The notes: a model not told the origin generated them from the sequence alone. Positions 17,585-26,303 are shown, numbered from the stretch's first letter. The stretch is DNA of 64,000 nucleotides from Candidatus Fukatsuia endosymbiont of Tuberolachnus salignus (GCF_964030845.1 NZ_OZ034983.1:2852001-2916000), one strand, 5' to 3'. Numbers and translations are program-made.

Positions 17585-17944
17585 ATGAAAGAAATGCAGC
17601 AAAATAAACTAAGGGAAAACAAGGGAATTTCAGTGGAAAAATTAAAAAGGGAGATAATTCCATTGAAGAAAAATATAAATTTACGCCCATCGATAAATGA
17701 AGCCATGGAGTTGGCACTATCTTACCTAATAACGAATAATATAAAGCCTAGTATGACGCTGAATGAATATGCAAAATTTTCCGGTATGTCATTACGTCAA
17801 GTTCAAAGTGACGCCGAACGTCGTTACCTTCCATTATTAAAACCAGCAGTCAGCAATCGTCGCGAATTAAAACGCGTTAATATGGTTGCGCTCTATGCCA
17901 TCCCTTTTATCGAAGGTTTTGACGTAATGGGAATGGAGGCTTAA
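17585..17944 (+). CDS. Cox-like phage regulator (putative)
   Basis: A 119-residue basic protein. Residues 59-100 (MTLNEYAKFSGMSLRQVQSD then RRYLPLLKPAVSNRREL) look like the winged-helix DNA-binding part of Cox/excisionase-like regulators, with a conserved-looking hydrophobic tail. It is divergent from the repressor, as cox is in P2-like phages. Family assignment rests on this layout and motif, not on a close known homologue. Confidence 0.6.
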   Translation: MKEMQQNKLRENKGISVEKLKREIIPLKKNINLRPSINEAMELALSYLITNNIKPSMTLNEYAKFSGMSLRQVQSDAERRYLPLLKPAVSNRRELKRVNMVALYAIPFIEGFDVMGMEA

Positions 17945-17951
17945 AAAAATA

Positions 17952-18161
17952 ATGATACATAGTCTGACTACACTAAGCCGCCATTCTCACCAATACCGTG
18001 AATTCGTCATTATTCGCCATCCGAAAACGGTAACCAACCTGGTGAATCGTTATCATTTGTGGTTTAACAACCACTCGTTTGGCAAAGTAGATACATTGGA
18101 ACAGGCAACAAAGCATATCGATTGGCTTCATCAGATGAAGGAGGAGGAAAGTTTACGATGA
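17952..18161 (+). CDS. small phage-like protein
   Basis: A 69-residue protein of unknown function, seven bases after the Cox-like gene. It contains REFVIIRHPKTVTNLVNRYH and ends KEEESLR. The stop overlaps the next start (ATGA at 18158-18161), so the genes are translationally coupled. It is probably a P2-like early-region gene; I do not recognise the family. Confidence 0.6.
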   Translation: MIHSLTTLSRHSHQYREFVIIRHPKTVTNLVNRYHLWFNNHSFGKVDTLEQATKHIDWLHQMKEEESLR

Positions 18162-18466
18162 ATTATAGCAACGCATTACTCATCCTGGTCGCCATTATTC
18201 TCGTGGTAGTCTCACTTAACCCACCAAGAAAAAAAGCGAAGAAAAAGGAGATGACAAAAGGTTGGCAACAGTTTCTGCAACATGAAGCAGAAATAAAAAT
18301 GGCAGTAGAACAGCGCGCACAACGGGGCTGGCTAGAAACACCTGACGCGCGCCATTTCCAACCTAAAACCCACGCAGTACCATTTATTAAGGGATACAGT
18401 AGACCTTTTATTGTCAAACCAAGATCAAAACGTTGCTGGTACCAGCGTTTATTGACGTTCCATTAA
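18158..18466 (+). CDS. small phage-like protein with N-terminal membrane segment
   Basis: A 102-residue protein starting at ATG 18158 after a strong GAAGGAGGAGG ribosome site. It has a hydrophobic helix at residues 5-19 (ALLILVAIILVVVSL), then a very basic stretch (RKKAKKKEM) and a tail rich in Arg/Lys. Function unknown. Coupled start with the preceding gene and the same strand mark it as the last gene of the phage-like cluster before prfC. Confidence 0.6.
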   Translation: MNYSNALLILVAIILVVVSLNPPRKKAKKKEMTKGWQQFLQHEAEIKMAVEQRAQRGWLETPDARHFQPKTHAVPFIKGYSRPFIVKPRSKRCWYQRLLTFH

Positions 18467-18592
18467 TGGCATCAAATCTACCCTGATCCCATTTTTTGAA
18501 TTCATCTTTAGAAAATGGGGTTACTGTATCCGGTAGTGTCATTTGCGGTACACTACGAAATCAACCGCATATACATTAGAAGATTTTAATCA

Positions 18593-20182
18593 ATGTCAAA
18601 TACTGCAATCCAACAACACATTTCTCGCCGAAGAACTTTCGCTATCATCTCACACCCCGATGCAGGAAAAACTACCATCACTGAAAAGGTATTGCTGTTT
18701 GGACAAGCGATTCAGACCGCAGGTACGGTAAAAGGGCGGGGTTCTAGCCATCATGCCAAATCTGACTGGATGGAAATGGAAAAACAGCGCGGTATTTCGA
18801 TCACCACCTCAGTGATGCAGTTTCCCTATCGTGACTGTTTGCTGAATTTGCTCGATACACCTGGGCATGGAGATTTTTCCGAAGATACTTACCGTACGCT
18901 AACTGCTGTCGATTGTTGTTTGATGGTGATCGATGCAGCCAAAGGGGTTGAAGATCGTACCCGTAAATTGATGGAAGTGACTCGATTGCGCAATACGCCA
19001 ATTTTAACTTTTATGAATAAGTTAGATCGGGATACCCGAGACACTATGGAAGTGTTGGATGAAGTTGAACAGGAACTGAATATTGCCTGTGCACCCATTA
19101 CTTGGCCCATTGGCTGCGGTAAGTTATTTAAAGGCGTTTATCACCTCTATAAGGATGAGGTTTATCTGTATCAGAGAGGTCAAGGTCATACCATTCAGCA
19201 AGTACACCTTGTCAAAGGGTTATATAATACAGAATTAGATACAGCAGTGGGAGCCGATCTATCAGATCAGTTACGTGCAGAAGTAAAACTCGTGTGGGGA
19301 GCATCACACAGATTTTCTCACACTGATTTTTTGTCAGGCGATCTGACACCGGTATTCTTTGGCACAGCTTTGGGCAATTTTGGCGTCGATCATATGTTAG
19401 ATGGACTGACCACTTGGGCGCCTACACCCATGCCACGTCAAACCAATGTACGGCAAGTCGTCGCCACGGAAGAAAAATTTACCGGTTTTATATTCAAAAT
19501 TCAGGCCAATATGGATCCCAAACATCGAGATCGGGTGGCTTTTATGCGCATCGTTTCCGGTCGTTATAAAAAAGGGATAACACTACGCCAGGTGCGCACC
19601 AAAAAAGAAGTGGTGATTTCCGAAGCACTGACCTTTATGGCAGGTGATCGCACCCAGGTTGAAGAAGCATTCGCAGGTGACATCATTGGGCTACATAATC
19701 ACGGCACTATCCAGATTGGTGATACCTTTACTCAGGGTGAAGAAATGAAATTTACCGGTATTCCGAATTTTGCCCCTGAACTGTTTCGCCGTATCCGCCT
19801 ACGTGATCCACTTAAGCAAAAGCAACTGTTGAAAGGCCTAGTTCAGCTTTCGGAAGAGGGCGCAGTACAAATATTCCGCCCCATTACCAATAACGATCTG
19901 ATTGTCGGCGCAGTGGGGCTACTGCAATTTGATGTGGTCGCTGCACGGCTGAAAAGTGAATACAAAGTTCAAGCGGTGTACGAATCAATCAATGTTTCTA
20001 CTGCTCGTTGGGTAGAGTGCAACGATATGAAAAAGTTTGCAGAATTTAAACATAAGAACGAACAGAATCTAGCCTGGGATGGGGGGAATAATCTCAGTTA
20101 TATCGCACCCACAATGGTCAATCTTAACCTCACACAAAAACGTTATCCCGAAGTAATATTCCACGAAACACGTGAACATTAA
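18593..20182 (+). CDS. prfC: peptide chain release factor 3
   Basis: A 529-residue translational GTPase that recycles RF1/RF2 after termination, the same length as in E. coli. G-domain motifs are ISHPDAGKTTITEK (G1), LDTPGHGDFSEDTYR (G3) and FMNKLDRDTRD (G4); domain II/III motifs such as GFIFKIQANMDPKHRDRVAF follow. osmY is downstream, as in E. coli. Confidence 0.97.
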   Translation: MSNTAIQQHISRRRTFAIISHPDAGKTTITEKVLLFGQAIQTAGTVKGRGSSHHAKSDWMEMEKQRGISITTSVMQFPYRDCLLNLLDTPGHGDFSEDTYRTLTAVDCCLMVIDAAKGVEDRTRKLMEVTRLRNTPILTFMNKLDRDTRDTMEVLDEVEQELNIACAPITWPIGCGKLFKGVYHLYKDEVYLYQRGQGHTIQQVHLVKGLYNTELDTAVGADLSDQLRAEVKLVWGASHRFSHTDFLSGDLTPVFFGTALGNFGVDHMLDGLTTWAPTPMPRQTNVRQVVATEEKFTGFIFKIQANMDPKHRDRVAFMRIVSGRYKKGITLRQVRTKKEVVISEALTFMAGDRTQVEEAFAGDIIGLHNHGTIQIGDTFTQGEEMKFTGIPNFAPELFRRIRLRDPLKQKQLLKGLVQLSEEGAVQIFRPITNNDLIVGAVGLLQFDVVAARLKSEYKVQAVYESINVSTARWVECNDMKKFAEFKHKNEQNLAWDGGNNLSYIAPTMVNLNLTQKRYPEVIFHETREH

Positions 20183-20328
20183 CAATAGCGATCAACTTTG
20201 GCAGCATTATTTTGGTTATAGTCTATATTGTTTATTGAAATATTTTGTTACGGCCTTGCTCTAGAGTGCTGGGGTTCGTTTTGAGGATCCAAAATTTTAT
20301 GGATTCGTGATAACAAAGGAAGAGATCG

Positions 20329-20979
20329 ATGAAGAATACAAAATTTATTCATTCGCTGATAGCTGTGGCTGCTTTAGGTACATTGTCGCTGAGTAGTGGA
20401 ACTCTTGCTGAAGGATCCATCGGTAGTCAAGTATCAAACACGATGGAAAACACCGGTGCAAAAATAGATAACTCGCTCAAAAAAGTGGATGATTCGCTCA
20501 AAAAAATCGATAACGCTGCCACGGAGGACAGCAGTGGCATTGCCATGAAAGTTAAAAAAGCGTTGCTTGAGGATGAAAGCTTGAAGCAGGGTGGTAATAT
20601 CTCGGTCGCAACCAAAGACGGCGTGGTTACTCTCAGTGGCTCAGTTCATAACCTCGCTCAGTCTGAAAAGGCAATGGCAGTGGCAGCTAAAGTCATGGGT
20701 GTTAAGTCGGTCAATAATAAGCTAGAGGTAGTAAAAGAAAATACCGCTCAATCCATCAGTGCGTATACAGATGATGCAACCATCACCAGTAAAGTGAAAG
20801 CAAAATTGCTGACGACTGGTGGCGTGCCTTCGCATGATATCAAAGTTGTTACCACTGGCGGTGTTGTACAACTTACCGGTGATGTAGAAAATGCAGAGCA
20901 ATCTAAAAATGCAGAGAAAGTTGCCAAAGAGACTGACGGCGTGAATAAAGTCATTAACGATATAAAGGTCAAACACTGA
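20329..20979 (+). CDS. osmY: periplasmic BON-domain protein OsmY
   Basis: A 216-residue exported protein. The signal peptide MKNTKFIHSLIAVAALGTLS ends near residue 28. Two BON domains follow (about 64-118 and 145-215), each with the pattern KVKKALL...DGVVTLSGSVHNL and KVKAKLL...GGVVQLTGDV. OsmY binds envelopes and acts in osmotic and stationary-phase stress. A repeat DSLKKVDDSLKKIDN near residues 48-62 is a short tandem duplication. A repeat element begins three bases after its stop. Confidence 0.93.
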   Translation: MKNTKFIHSLIAVAALGTLSLSSGTLAEGSIGSQVSNTMENTGAKIDNSLKKVDDSLKKIDNAATEDSSGIAMKVKKALLEDESLKQGGNISVATKDGVVTLSGSVHNLAQSEKAMAVAAKVMGVKSVNNKLEVVKENTAQSISAYTDDATITSKVKAKLLTTGGVPSHDIKVVTTGGVVQLTGDVENAEQSKNAEKVAKETDGVNKVINDIKVKH

Positions 20980-20981
20980 TA

Positions 20982-21121
20982 GATTTTTTGCAAAACTTAC
21001 ATACGTGTTTGTAAATACGTGCTGCGAAATTCTGAGTTACCTAGTGCTCGCCTGTACCGCGCAGTTACTGCGCGCCAGGCACCTTGACTTCGCAGCACTC
21101 ACTACGGTTTTGCAAGGAATC
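20982..21121. repeat. TA-type miniature element, reverse orientation
   Basis: A 140-base copy flanked by TA at 20980-20981 and 21122-21123. Ends are GATTTTTTGCAAAACT and GGTTTTGCAAGGAATC. The interior (GTGCTGCGAAATTC, GTTACCTAGTGCTCGC) is the reverse complement of the corresponding part of the 15500-15652 copy. A second internal hairpin CGCGCAGTTACTGCGCG is specific to this copy. Confidence 0.8.
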
Positions 21122-21159
21122 TACTATTTTCACCGACCAGCTTAAATAAATAAAATTAC

Positions 21160-22023
21160 ATGCCATCTTATTTTATCGACACCCATTGTCATTTTGATTT
21201 CTCCCCTTTTAGCGGTACCGAAGTTGATAGCTTGGCTGCTGCACATCAAGCACAGGTTAAACAACTGATTGTTCCCGCCGTGGCGGCGCGTTATTTCGAT
21301 CGTGTACTCGCGCTAGCGCGTGATTATCCCGCACTGTTTGCTGCTTTAGGGTTGCATCCGCTTTATCTAAACCCACATCAGGATGCAGAATTGACAGTGT
21401 TAGCTGATCGACTAGCGACAATGCCAGAAAAGTTAGTGGCAGTGGGTGAAATTGGTTTAGATTTATACCAAGACAATGCGCTATCTGTAAGACAACAGCT
21501 TAAAATGCTACAAGCACAGTTGATGCTAGCAAAGCAATATGATCTTCCCGTGATATTACATTCACGCCGCTCACATGATCAATTAGCAGCATTATTACGT
21601 AAAATAGCATTACCGCGCACCGGTGTAATACATGGATTTGCCGGTAGTTTGGCACAGGCGCGGACTTTTATCCGGCTAGGTTATTATATCGGCGTCGGAG
21701 GGATCATCAGCTATCAACGCGCGAAAAAAACGCGGCAAGTAATGGCAGAGCTCCCCCTGAACGTATTATTATTAGAAACAGATGCCCCGTACATGCCATT
21801 GTCTGGTTTCCAAGGACAGGCGAATCGACCAGAGAGAATAACCGATGTTTTTGCTGCATTGTGTCGGCTAAGACCAGAGTCACCACAACATATCGCTCAG
21901 CAACTTCATGCCAACAGTCAACGTTTATTTAATTTACCGCCGCTTTATCAATCGACGGCTTTACATAATCAGTCAGCGATGCCATCAGTGCTCCCAGTGA
22001 AGGAGGGGTTTTGCCGCTGCTAA
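21160..22023 (+). CDS. yjjV: TatD-family metal-dependent hydrolase with extended C-terminus
   Basis: A 287-residue TatD-like hydrolase. Metal-binding signatures are IDTHCHFDF, VAVGEIGLDLY, VILHSRRSHDQL, VIHGFAGS and LLETDAPYMPL. Relatives act as nucleases or deoxyribonuclease-like hydrolases; the YjjV substrate is not defined. E. coli YjjV is about 259 residues. The additional 25-30 residues here come from the complementary strand of the convergent YejM-like gene (95-base overlap), suggesting the original stop was lost. osmY-yjjV proximity fits E. coli order. Confidence 0.9.
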   Translation: MPSYFIDTHCHFDFSPFSGTEVDSLAAAHQAQVKQLIVPAVAARYFDRVLALARDYPALFAALGLHPLYLNPHQDAELTVLADRLATMPEKLVAVGEIGLDLYQDNALSVRQQLKMLQAQLMLAKQYDLPVILHSRRSHDQLAALLRKIALPRTGVIHGFAGSLAQARTFIRLGYYIGVGGIISYQRAKKTRQVMAELPLNVLLLETDAPYMPLSGFQGQANRPERITDVFAALCRLRPESPQHIAQQLHANSQRLFNLPPLYQSTALHNQSAMPSVLPVKEGFCRC

Positions 22024-23707
22024 TCGGATCCAAATGTGGATTTAAGGTTTCTGTCGTCCCATCAAGATAAAACACCTTGATGATATCCCTGGAGATAAAG
22101 GCTATGCATTCCCCATACGCAGTGGCAACCATCCATTCAGAGTTTGGAATGGGTTCAAATAACGAGTGACCGCTGCTGTAGTTATCTGTCTTCCCTTGAG
22201 CATGTAAAAATTCCTTGAGTAGCGTGGCAGAAATATCATAGTGCAGGGTCTTTGCTAACACCTGCTGTTTGTCTTTGCCCGGCCAATGGATCACTAACGG
22301 TACCTGAAGTTGAGTACGACTAAAATTACTGCCATGCCCCCAATAATTCTTTTTATTATCATTAAACTCTTGACCGTGATCAGCGGTAATGATCACTATG
22401 GTGTTATCCAGTAACTTCCTGTTTTTTAAATGGGTCAAGACGTTGCCGATTAAACCATCGATATTGTACAGTGCCGAGCGGTAAAGATTATGTACTTCCA
22501 CCGATGAAGCATTGGGAGTCAACTTCAATACATCCAAAGCCGTCCAGGAGGGCTGAAAATGCGGTGTACTATTTTCGGGTAGACTATAACCGTGAGCAGC
22601 ATCATAAAATAGCAGACCAAAGAAAGGTTTACGGTCATCTAGATGGTTAATAAAGTCTTTAGTGATTTGTACATCACGCAACCACGGGGTATCACCGGGC
22701 GTATAACGACGCAGATGATCAATACCGAGGAATAGCCCATTTCTAAACACCGGTGAGGTTAAGGCCGCTGATCCATAAACAAGAAATTGATAATTCAGCT
22801 CTGCAAGCCGCTGTAATAACAACGGGCGTACCCCCTCTTTAACAAACAGTGAAGAATAAATTTCGGGCAAACCATAGAACAGCGAAAACATACCCGGAGG
22901 TGTGCCATTCCCTCCCGACCAGTGATTTTTATACACCCGTGAGTTATCGGCAAAAGCCGCCACATTCGGAGTAGTTATCATATTCATATCATCGGCACGC
23001 CAGGCATCTATCACCACAAACAGCAAATTTAGTGGCTGTGCCGTCGCATAATTGATCGGATGACGTGGATAATTAGCTGTCGAATTATTAATTTGTTGTC
23101 TTAGTTGCTGAAAATCGAAAGCCGAAGCATCATTACCGGTACGATGAACCGGGATCCATAACAGCGGAAAGGATTTACGCAACGCATCGTTATTGCCTTT
23201 ATTATTAAAAATGAAACTGGTGATCAAAGCTGTTCCTATTAACAACAATAACACCAGCGTAATCTTTTTAGCCACACTGCTCTCCATCAACAACAATCCC
23301 CATAATAGAATCAGTTGTAAAACAATCAATCCGATAAAATAGAGAGCAAAACGTAACATCACGCTAATATCAAAATTGACACCACCAGAAAAAAATAAGC
23401 GCAATACATTGATCGATAGATGGAAACGATATTGGCTGTAAACCAACGCATCGGTATAAAACAGTATTGTTAGCAAAGCAACAAACAACACAATGACTAT
23501 ACGCGCGCTTTTTTGGCAAAAAAAGTGATTAATCACGACCATCGGTGGCAAAATTATCAAATTAAGCTGTATTATCAAAAACAGGTGATATTTAAATGCC
23601 CACAGATTGTTAAGATCGACAAAAGACAACCCACTTATCACACCGGTAATGCCAATCGCGTTCAGTAACGCAAATAAAAAGCAATGCGACAGTTTTTTGT
23701 TACTCAT
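21929..23707 (-). CDS. YejM/PbgA-like inner-membrane sulfatase-fold protein
   Basis: A 592-residue protein with about five N-terminal membrane helices (residues 8-180) and a C-terminal alkaline-phosphatase/sulfatase fold. Motifs include LLFVVIDAWRADDMN, TTPNVAAFADNS, SGGNGTPPGMFSLFYGLPEI, VIITADHGQEFNDNK, WGHGSNF and QVPLVIHWPGK. YejM of E. coli controls LPS synthesis through LapB and has lost metal ligands; this protein keeps more of the sulfatase-type Asp/His residues (DAWR, ADHGQE), like the DUF3413 branch of Vibrio and others. It is not beside yejL, so I do not give it the yejM symbol. Divergent from radA with 29 bases between starts. Confidence 0.85.
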   Translation of the reverse strand: MSNKKLSHCFLFALLNAIGITGVISGLSFVDLNNLWAFKYHLFLIIQLNLIILPPMVVINHFFCQKSARIVIVLFVALLTILFYTDALVYSQYRFHLSINVLRLFFSGGVNFDISVMLRFALYFIGLIVLQLILLWGLLLMESSVAKKITLVLLLLIGTALITSFIFNNKGNNDALRKSFPLLWIPVHRTGNDASAFDFQQLRQQINNSTANYPRHPINYATAQPLNLLFVVIDAWRADDMNMITTPNVAAFADNSRVYKNHWSGGNGTPPGMFSLFYGLPEIYSSLFVKEGVRPLLLQRLAELNYQFLVYGSAALTSPVFRNGLFLGIDHLRRYTPGDTPWLRDVQITKDFINHLDDRKPFFGLLFYDAAHGYSLPENSTPHFQPSWTALDVLKLTPNASSVEVHNLYRSALYNIDGLIGNVLTHLKNRKLLDNTIVIITADHGQEFNDNKKNYWGHGSNFSRTQLQVPLVIHWPGKDKQQVLAKTLHYDISATLLKEFLHAQGKTDNYSSGHSLFEPIPNSEWMVATAYGECIAFISRDIIKVFYLDGTTETLNPHLDPISSGKTPPSLGALMASLTDYVKPSIDKAAVN

Positions 23708-23736
23708 TTAACATTAACCAAATAGAGGTAAGCACA

Positions 23737-25125
23737 GTGGCTAAAGTAGCAAAACGCGCATTTGTCTGCAATGAATGTGGTGCAGATTACCCACGTTGGC
23801 AGGGGCAGTGCAGCGCCTGTCTCGCCTGGAATAACATTACTGAAGTGCGTATAGCGGCAACATCCTCTCCTTCTGTTATGCGTAATGAGCGCTTTGTAGG
23901 CTACGCTGGCGAGAGCGGTATCAATAAAGTGCAACAATTATCGGCAATCAGTCTCAAAGAACTTCCTCGTTTTTCTAGCGGATTTCAGGAATTCGACCGC
24001 GTACTAGGTGGTGGCATAGTCCCCGGGAGCGCCATTCTTATCGGTGGTAGCCCCGGTGCCGGTAAAAGTACCTTATTATTGCAGACACTATGCAAACTCG
24101 CCCCCCAAATGAAAACCCTGTACGTTACCGGCGAAGAGTCGTTACAACAGATAGCAATGCGCGCTCACCGTCTTGGTCTGGCTACCGCTAATCTGAATAT
24201 GCTATCGGAAACCAGCATTGAACAGATTTGTTTGATCACTCAGCAAGAGCAGCCACGACTGATGGTTATCGACTCGATCCAGGTGATGCATATCGCCGAC
24301 ATCCATTCGTCACCAGGCAGCGTAGCACAGGTGCGGGAAAGTGCTGCTCATCTGACCCGTTTTGCTAAAACCCACGGAGTGGCAATTATTATGGTCGGGC
24401 ACGTGACAAAAGACGGCGCGCTAGCTGGCCCCAAAGTGCTAGAACATTGTATCGATTGTTCTGTGATGCTCGACGGCGAGAGTGATTCTCGCTTTCGTAC
24501 GCTACGTAGCCATAAAAATCGTTTCGGCGCCGTTAACGAACTGGGAGTATTTGCGATGACAGAACAAGGGCTACGTGAGGTGAACAACCCTTCTGCAATT
24601 TTCCTTAGTCGTGGCGATGAAATGACCGCTGGCAGCTCAGTGATGGTGGTGTGGGAAGGCACCCGCCCTCTATTAGTTGAGATCCAGGCATTGGTAGATC
24701 ATTCTATGCTGTCTAATCCACGCCGTGTAGCCGTGGGACTCGAGCAAAATCGTCTGGCGATATTGTTGGCGGTTTTACATCGTCATGGCGGTCTGCAAAT
24801 GTCAGACCAAGATGTCTTCGTCAATGTTGTCGGCGGAGTGAAAGTCACCGAGACAAGTGCTGATTTGGCGTTATTACTGGCTTTGGTTTCCAGCTTTCGT
24901 AATCGTCCCTTACCACAAGACGTCGTTGTATTCGGTGAAGTAGGTCTGTCGGGGGAAATCCGGCCAGTACCCAGTGGACAAGAGCGTATCGCTGAAGCCG
25001 CTAAACACGGTTTTACCCGTGCCATTGTCCCTTATGCCAATATGCCGAAAAAAAAACCATCCACAATGCAGGTATTTGGTGTGAAAAAATTGGCGGCGGC
25101 ATTGGAAATATTAGATGACTTTTAA
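23737..25125 (+). CDS. radA: DNA repair protein RadA
   Basis: A 462-residue RecA-like ATPase that promotes branch migration in recombination. It has a zinc finger (CNECGADYPRWQGQCSAC, residues 10-27), Walker A GGSPGAGKST, the RadA-specific KNRFG motif and a C-terminal Lon-like domain (VFVNVVGGVKVTETSADLAL). The start is GTG at 23737 preceded by AGAGGT. The downstream flank is interrupted by an IS element 22 bases after the stop. Confidence 0.96.
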   Translation: MAKVAKRAFVCNECGADYPRWQGQCSACLAWNNITEVRIAATSSPSVMRNERFVGYAGESGINKVQQLSAISLKELPRFSSGFQEFDRVLGGGIVPGSAILIGGSPGAGKSTLLLQTLCKLAPQMKTLYVTGEESLQQIAMRAHRLGLATANLNMLSETSIEQICLITQQEQPRLMVIDSIQVMHIADIHSSPGSVAQVRESAAHLTRFAKTHGVAIIMVGHVTKDGALAGPKVLEHCIDCSVMLDGESDSRFRTLRSHKNRFGAVNELGVFAMTEQGLREVNNPSAIFLSRGDEMTAGSSVMVVWEGTRPLLVEIQALVDHSMLSNPRRVAVGLEQNRLAILLAVLHRHGGLQMSDQDVFVNVVGGVKVTETSADLALLLALVSSFRNRPLPQDVVVFGEVGLSGEIRPVPSGQERIAEAAKHGFTRAIVPYANMPKKKPSTMQVFGVKKLAAALEILDDF

Positions 25126-25161
25126 TCAATAGCTTTTTTATTTATTAGACCTCTTCGGAAA

Positions 25162-25267
25162 CTATAGCAGGCGCCATGTAACGTGATCACTTTTGTTAAT
25201 AAATATTAATTAATATCAATATGTTATTTCTGATTTTCATAATCAACTGATACGGCGCCTGCTATAG
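25162..25267. repeat. internal inverted repeat upstream of the transposase
   Basis: CTATAGCAGGCGCC (25162-25175) and its exact complement GGCGCCTGCTATAG (25254-25267) enclose a 78-base AT-rich spacer just inside the left end of the IS, ahead of the transposase start. In RNA this could fold into a long stem that limits translation or read-through from outside. Confidence 0.8.
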
Positions 25268-25314
25268 CATTCATGTAGGAATGTTGTTAAAAATCTCCTG
25301 AACAAGGAGCCCCC

Positions 25315-26138
25315 ATGAAATATGAACAAATAAAGGTATTGGAAGAGGAAAAATTTCGGCGCTTAACCGGAGTTAAACGCAGTACATTTGAAAAGATGAT
25401 AAAGATATTGAATGAAGCAGATAAATGTAAGCAAGGGAAAGGAGGTCAGAAACCCAAGCTGGGTTTAGAAGATCGCTTATTAATGGCCCTTGAGTATCTA
25501 CGCGAATATCGCACTTATTTTCATGTTAGCCGAAGCGATGGGGTGAGTGAGAGCACCTGCTATGAAACGATTAAATGGATAGAAAATACGCTAATAAAGC
25601 ATCCTGATTTTGCACTCCCTGGACGCAAAGCTTTATTAAAAAGTGATAGGGAGTATGAGCTCGTTCTTATTGATGCCACAGAAACGCCGATTGAACGTCC
25701 CCAAAAAAACAAAAGCAGTTTTACTCAGGAAAAAAGAAACGACCCACCTTAAAAACCCAAGTGATCGTCGATAAAAAAAGCAAAGCAGTCATCTGTACAA
25801 GCTTTACTCATGGGAGGCGTCATGATTTTAGGTTGTTCAAAGAGTCTGGCGTGCGAATACATCCTGAAATCAAAACAGTGACAGATACAGGTTACCAAGG
25901 GCTTGGCAAGATCCATTCAAACTCGGCGTTGCCTAAGAAAAAGACAAAGAAAAATCCCTTAACAAAAGAAGATAAACGCAACAATCGTGAGTTATCAAGC
26001 CAGCGTGTATTAAACGAAAATGTCCTTGGTATGATTAAACGATTTAAAATCGTATCAGATCGTTATCGAAACAGGCGAAAACGTTTTGGATTACGATTTA
26101 ATCTGATTGCAGCAATTTATAACATGGAAATTAGATAA
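25315..26138 (+). CDS. IS5-family DDE transposase, made by -1 frameshifting
   Basis: The first frame (25315-25752) has an HTH_Tnp_4-like N-terminus (RRLTGVKRSTFEKMIKIL) and the first catalytic Asp in LIDATETPIERP. The second (25761-26138 and upstream) has TDTGYQG (second Asp) and VLNENVLGMIKRF (Glu), completing DDE. At 25704-25710 the heptamer A AAA AAC lies in the correct frame for -1 slippage; after it the -1 frame reads QKQFYSGKKKRPTLKTQVIV straight into the second half, the sequence expected for this family. The start ATG follows AAGGAG. Both halves look intact, so the element could be active. Confidence 0.9.
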
Positions 26139-26249
26139 ATCAGAGTTTCCGAAGAGGTCTATTGTGTCACGCTAATTTGGTTGCCAATATATCATTCTAT
26201 CTCTGTTGCAACACGCTTTATTATGGCAAAGTGTTAGTAGACTTTTTAT

Positions 26250-26274
26250 AAAAAACATCTTATAGAAATAAGAT
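26250..26274 (-). terminator. rho-independent terminator downstream of barA
   Basis: On the minus strand ATCTTAT-TTCT-ATAAGAT (26257-26274) is followed by GTTTTTT. The stem is short and AT-rich, so it may be weak. Confidence 0.5.
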
Positions 26275-26303
26275 TATTATTTTGATTAACTATAATAATA
26301 TAT

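Larger units (their letters stand above)
25148..26159 (+). mobile_element. IS5-family insertion sequence, complete
   Basis: A 1,012-base element with 16-base perfect terminal inverted repeats (GACCTCTTCGGAAACT) and TA on both sides (25146-25147, 26160-26161). It encodes one transposase through a -1 frameshift. Size, DDE transposase type, two-frame organisation and TA target fit the IS427/IS1031 side of the IS5 family. It lies between radA and barA. Confidence 0.93.

Noticed and set aside
25753..25760. Calling the IS transposase a pseudogene because of two ORFs
   Set aside because: A correctly phased A_AAA_AAC slippery site restores the expected catalytic sequence, so programmed -1 frameshifting is the simpler reading.
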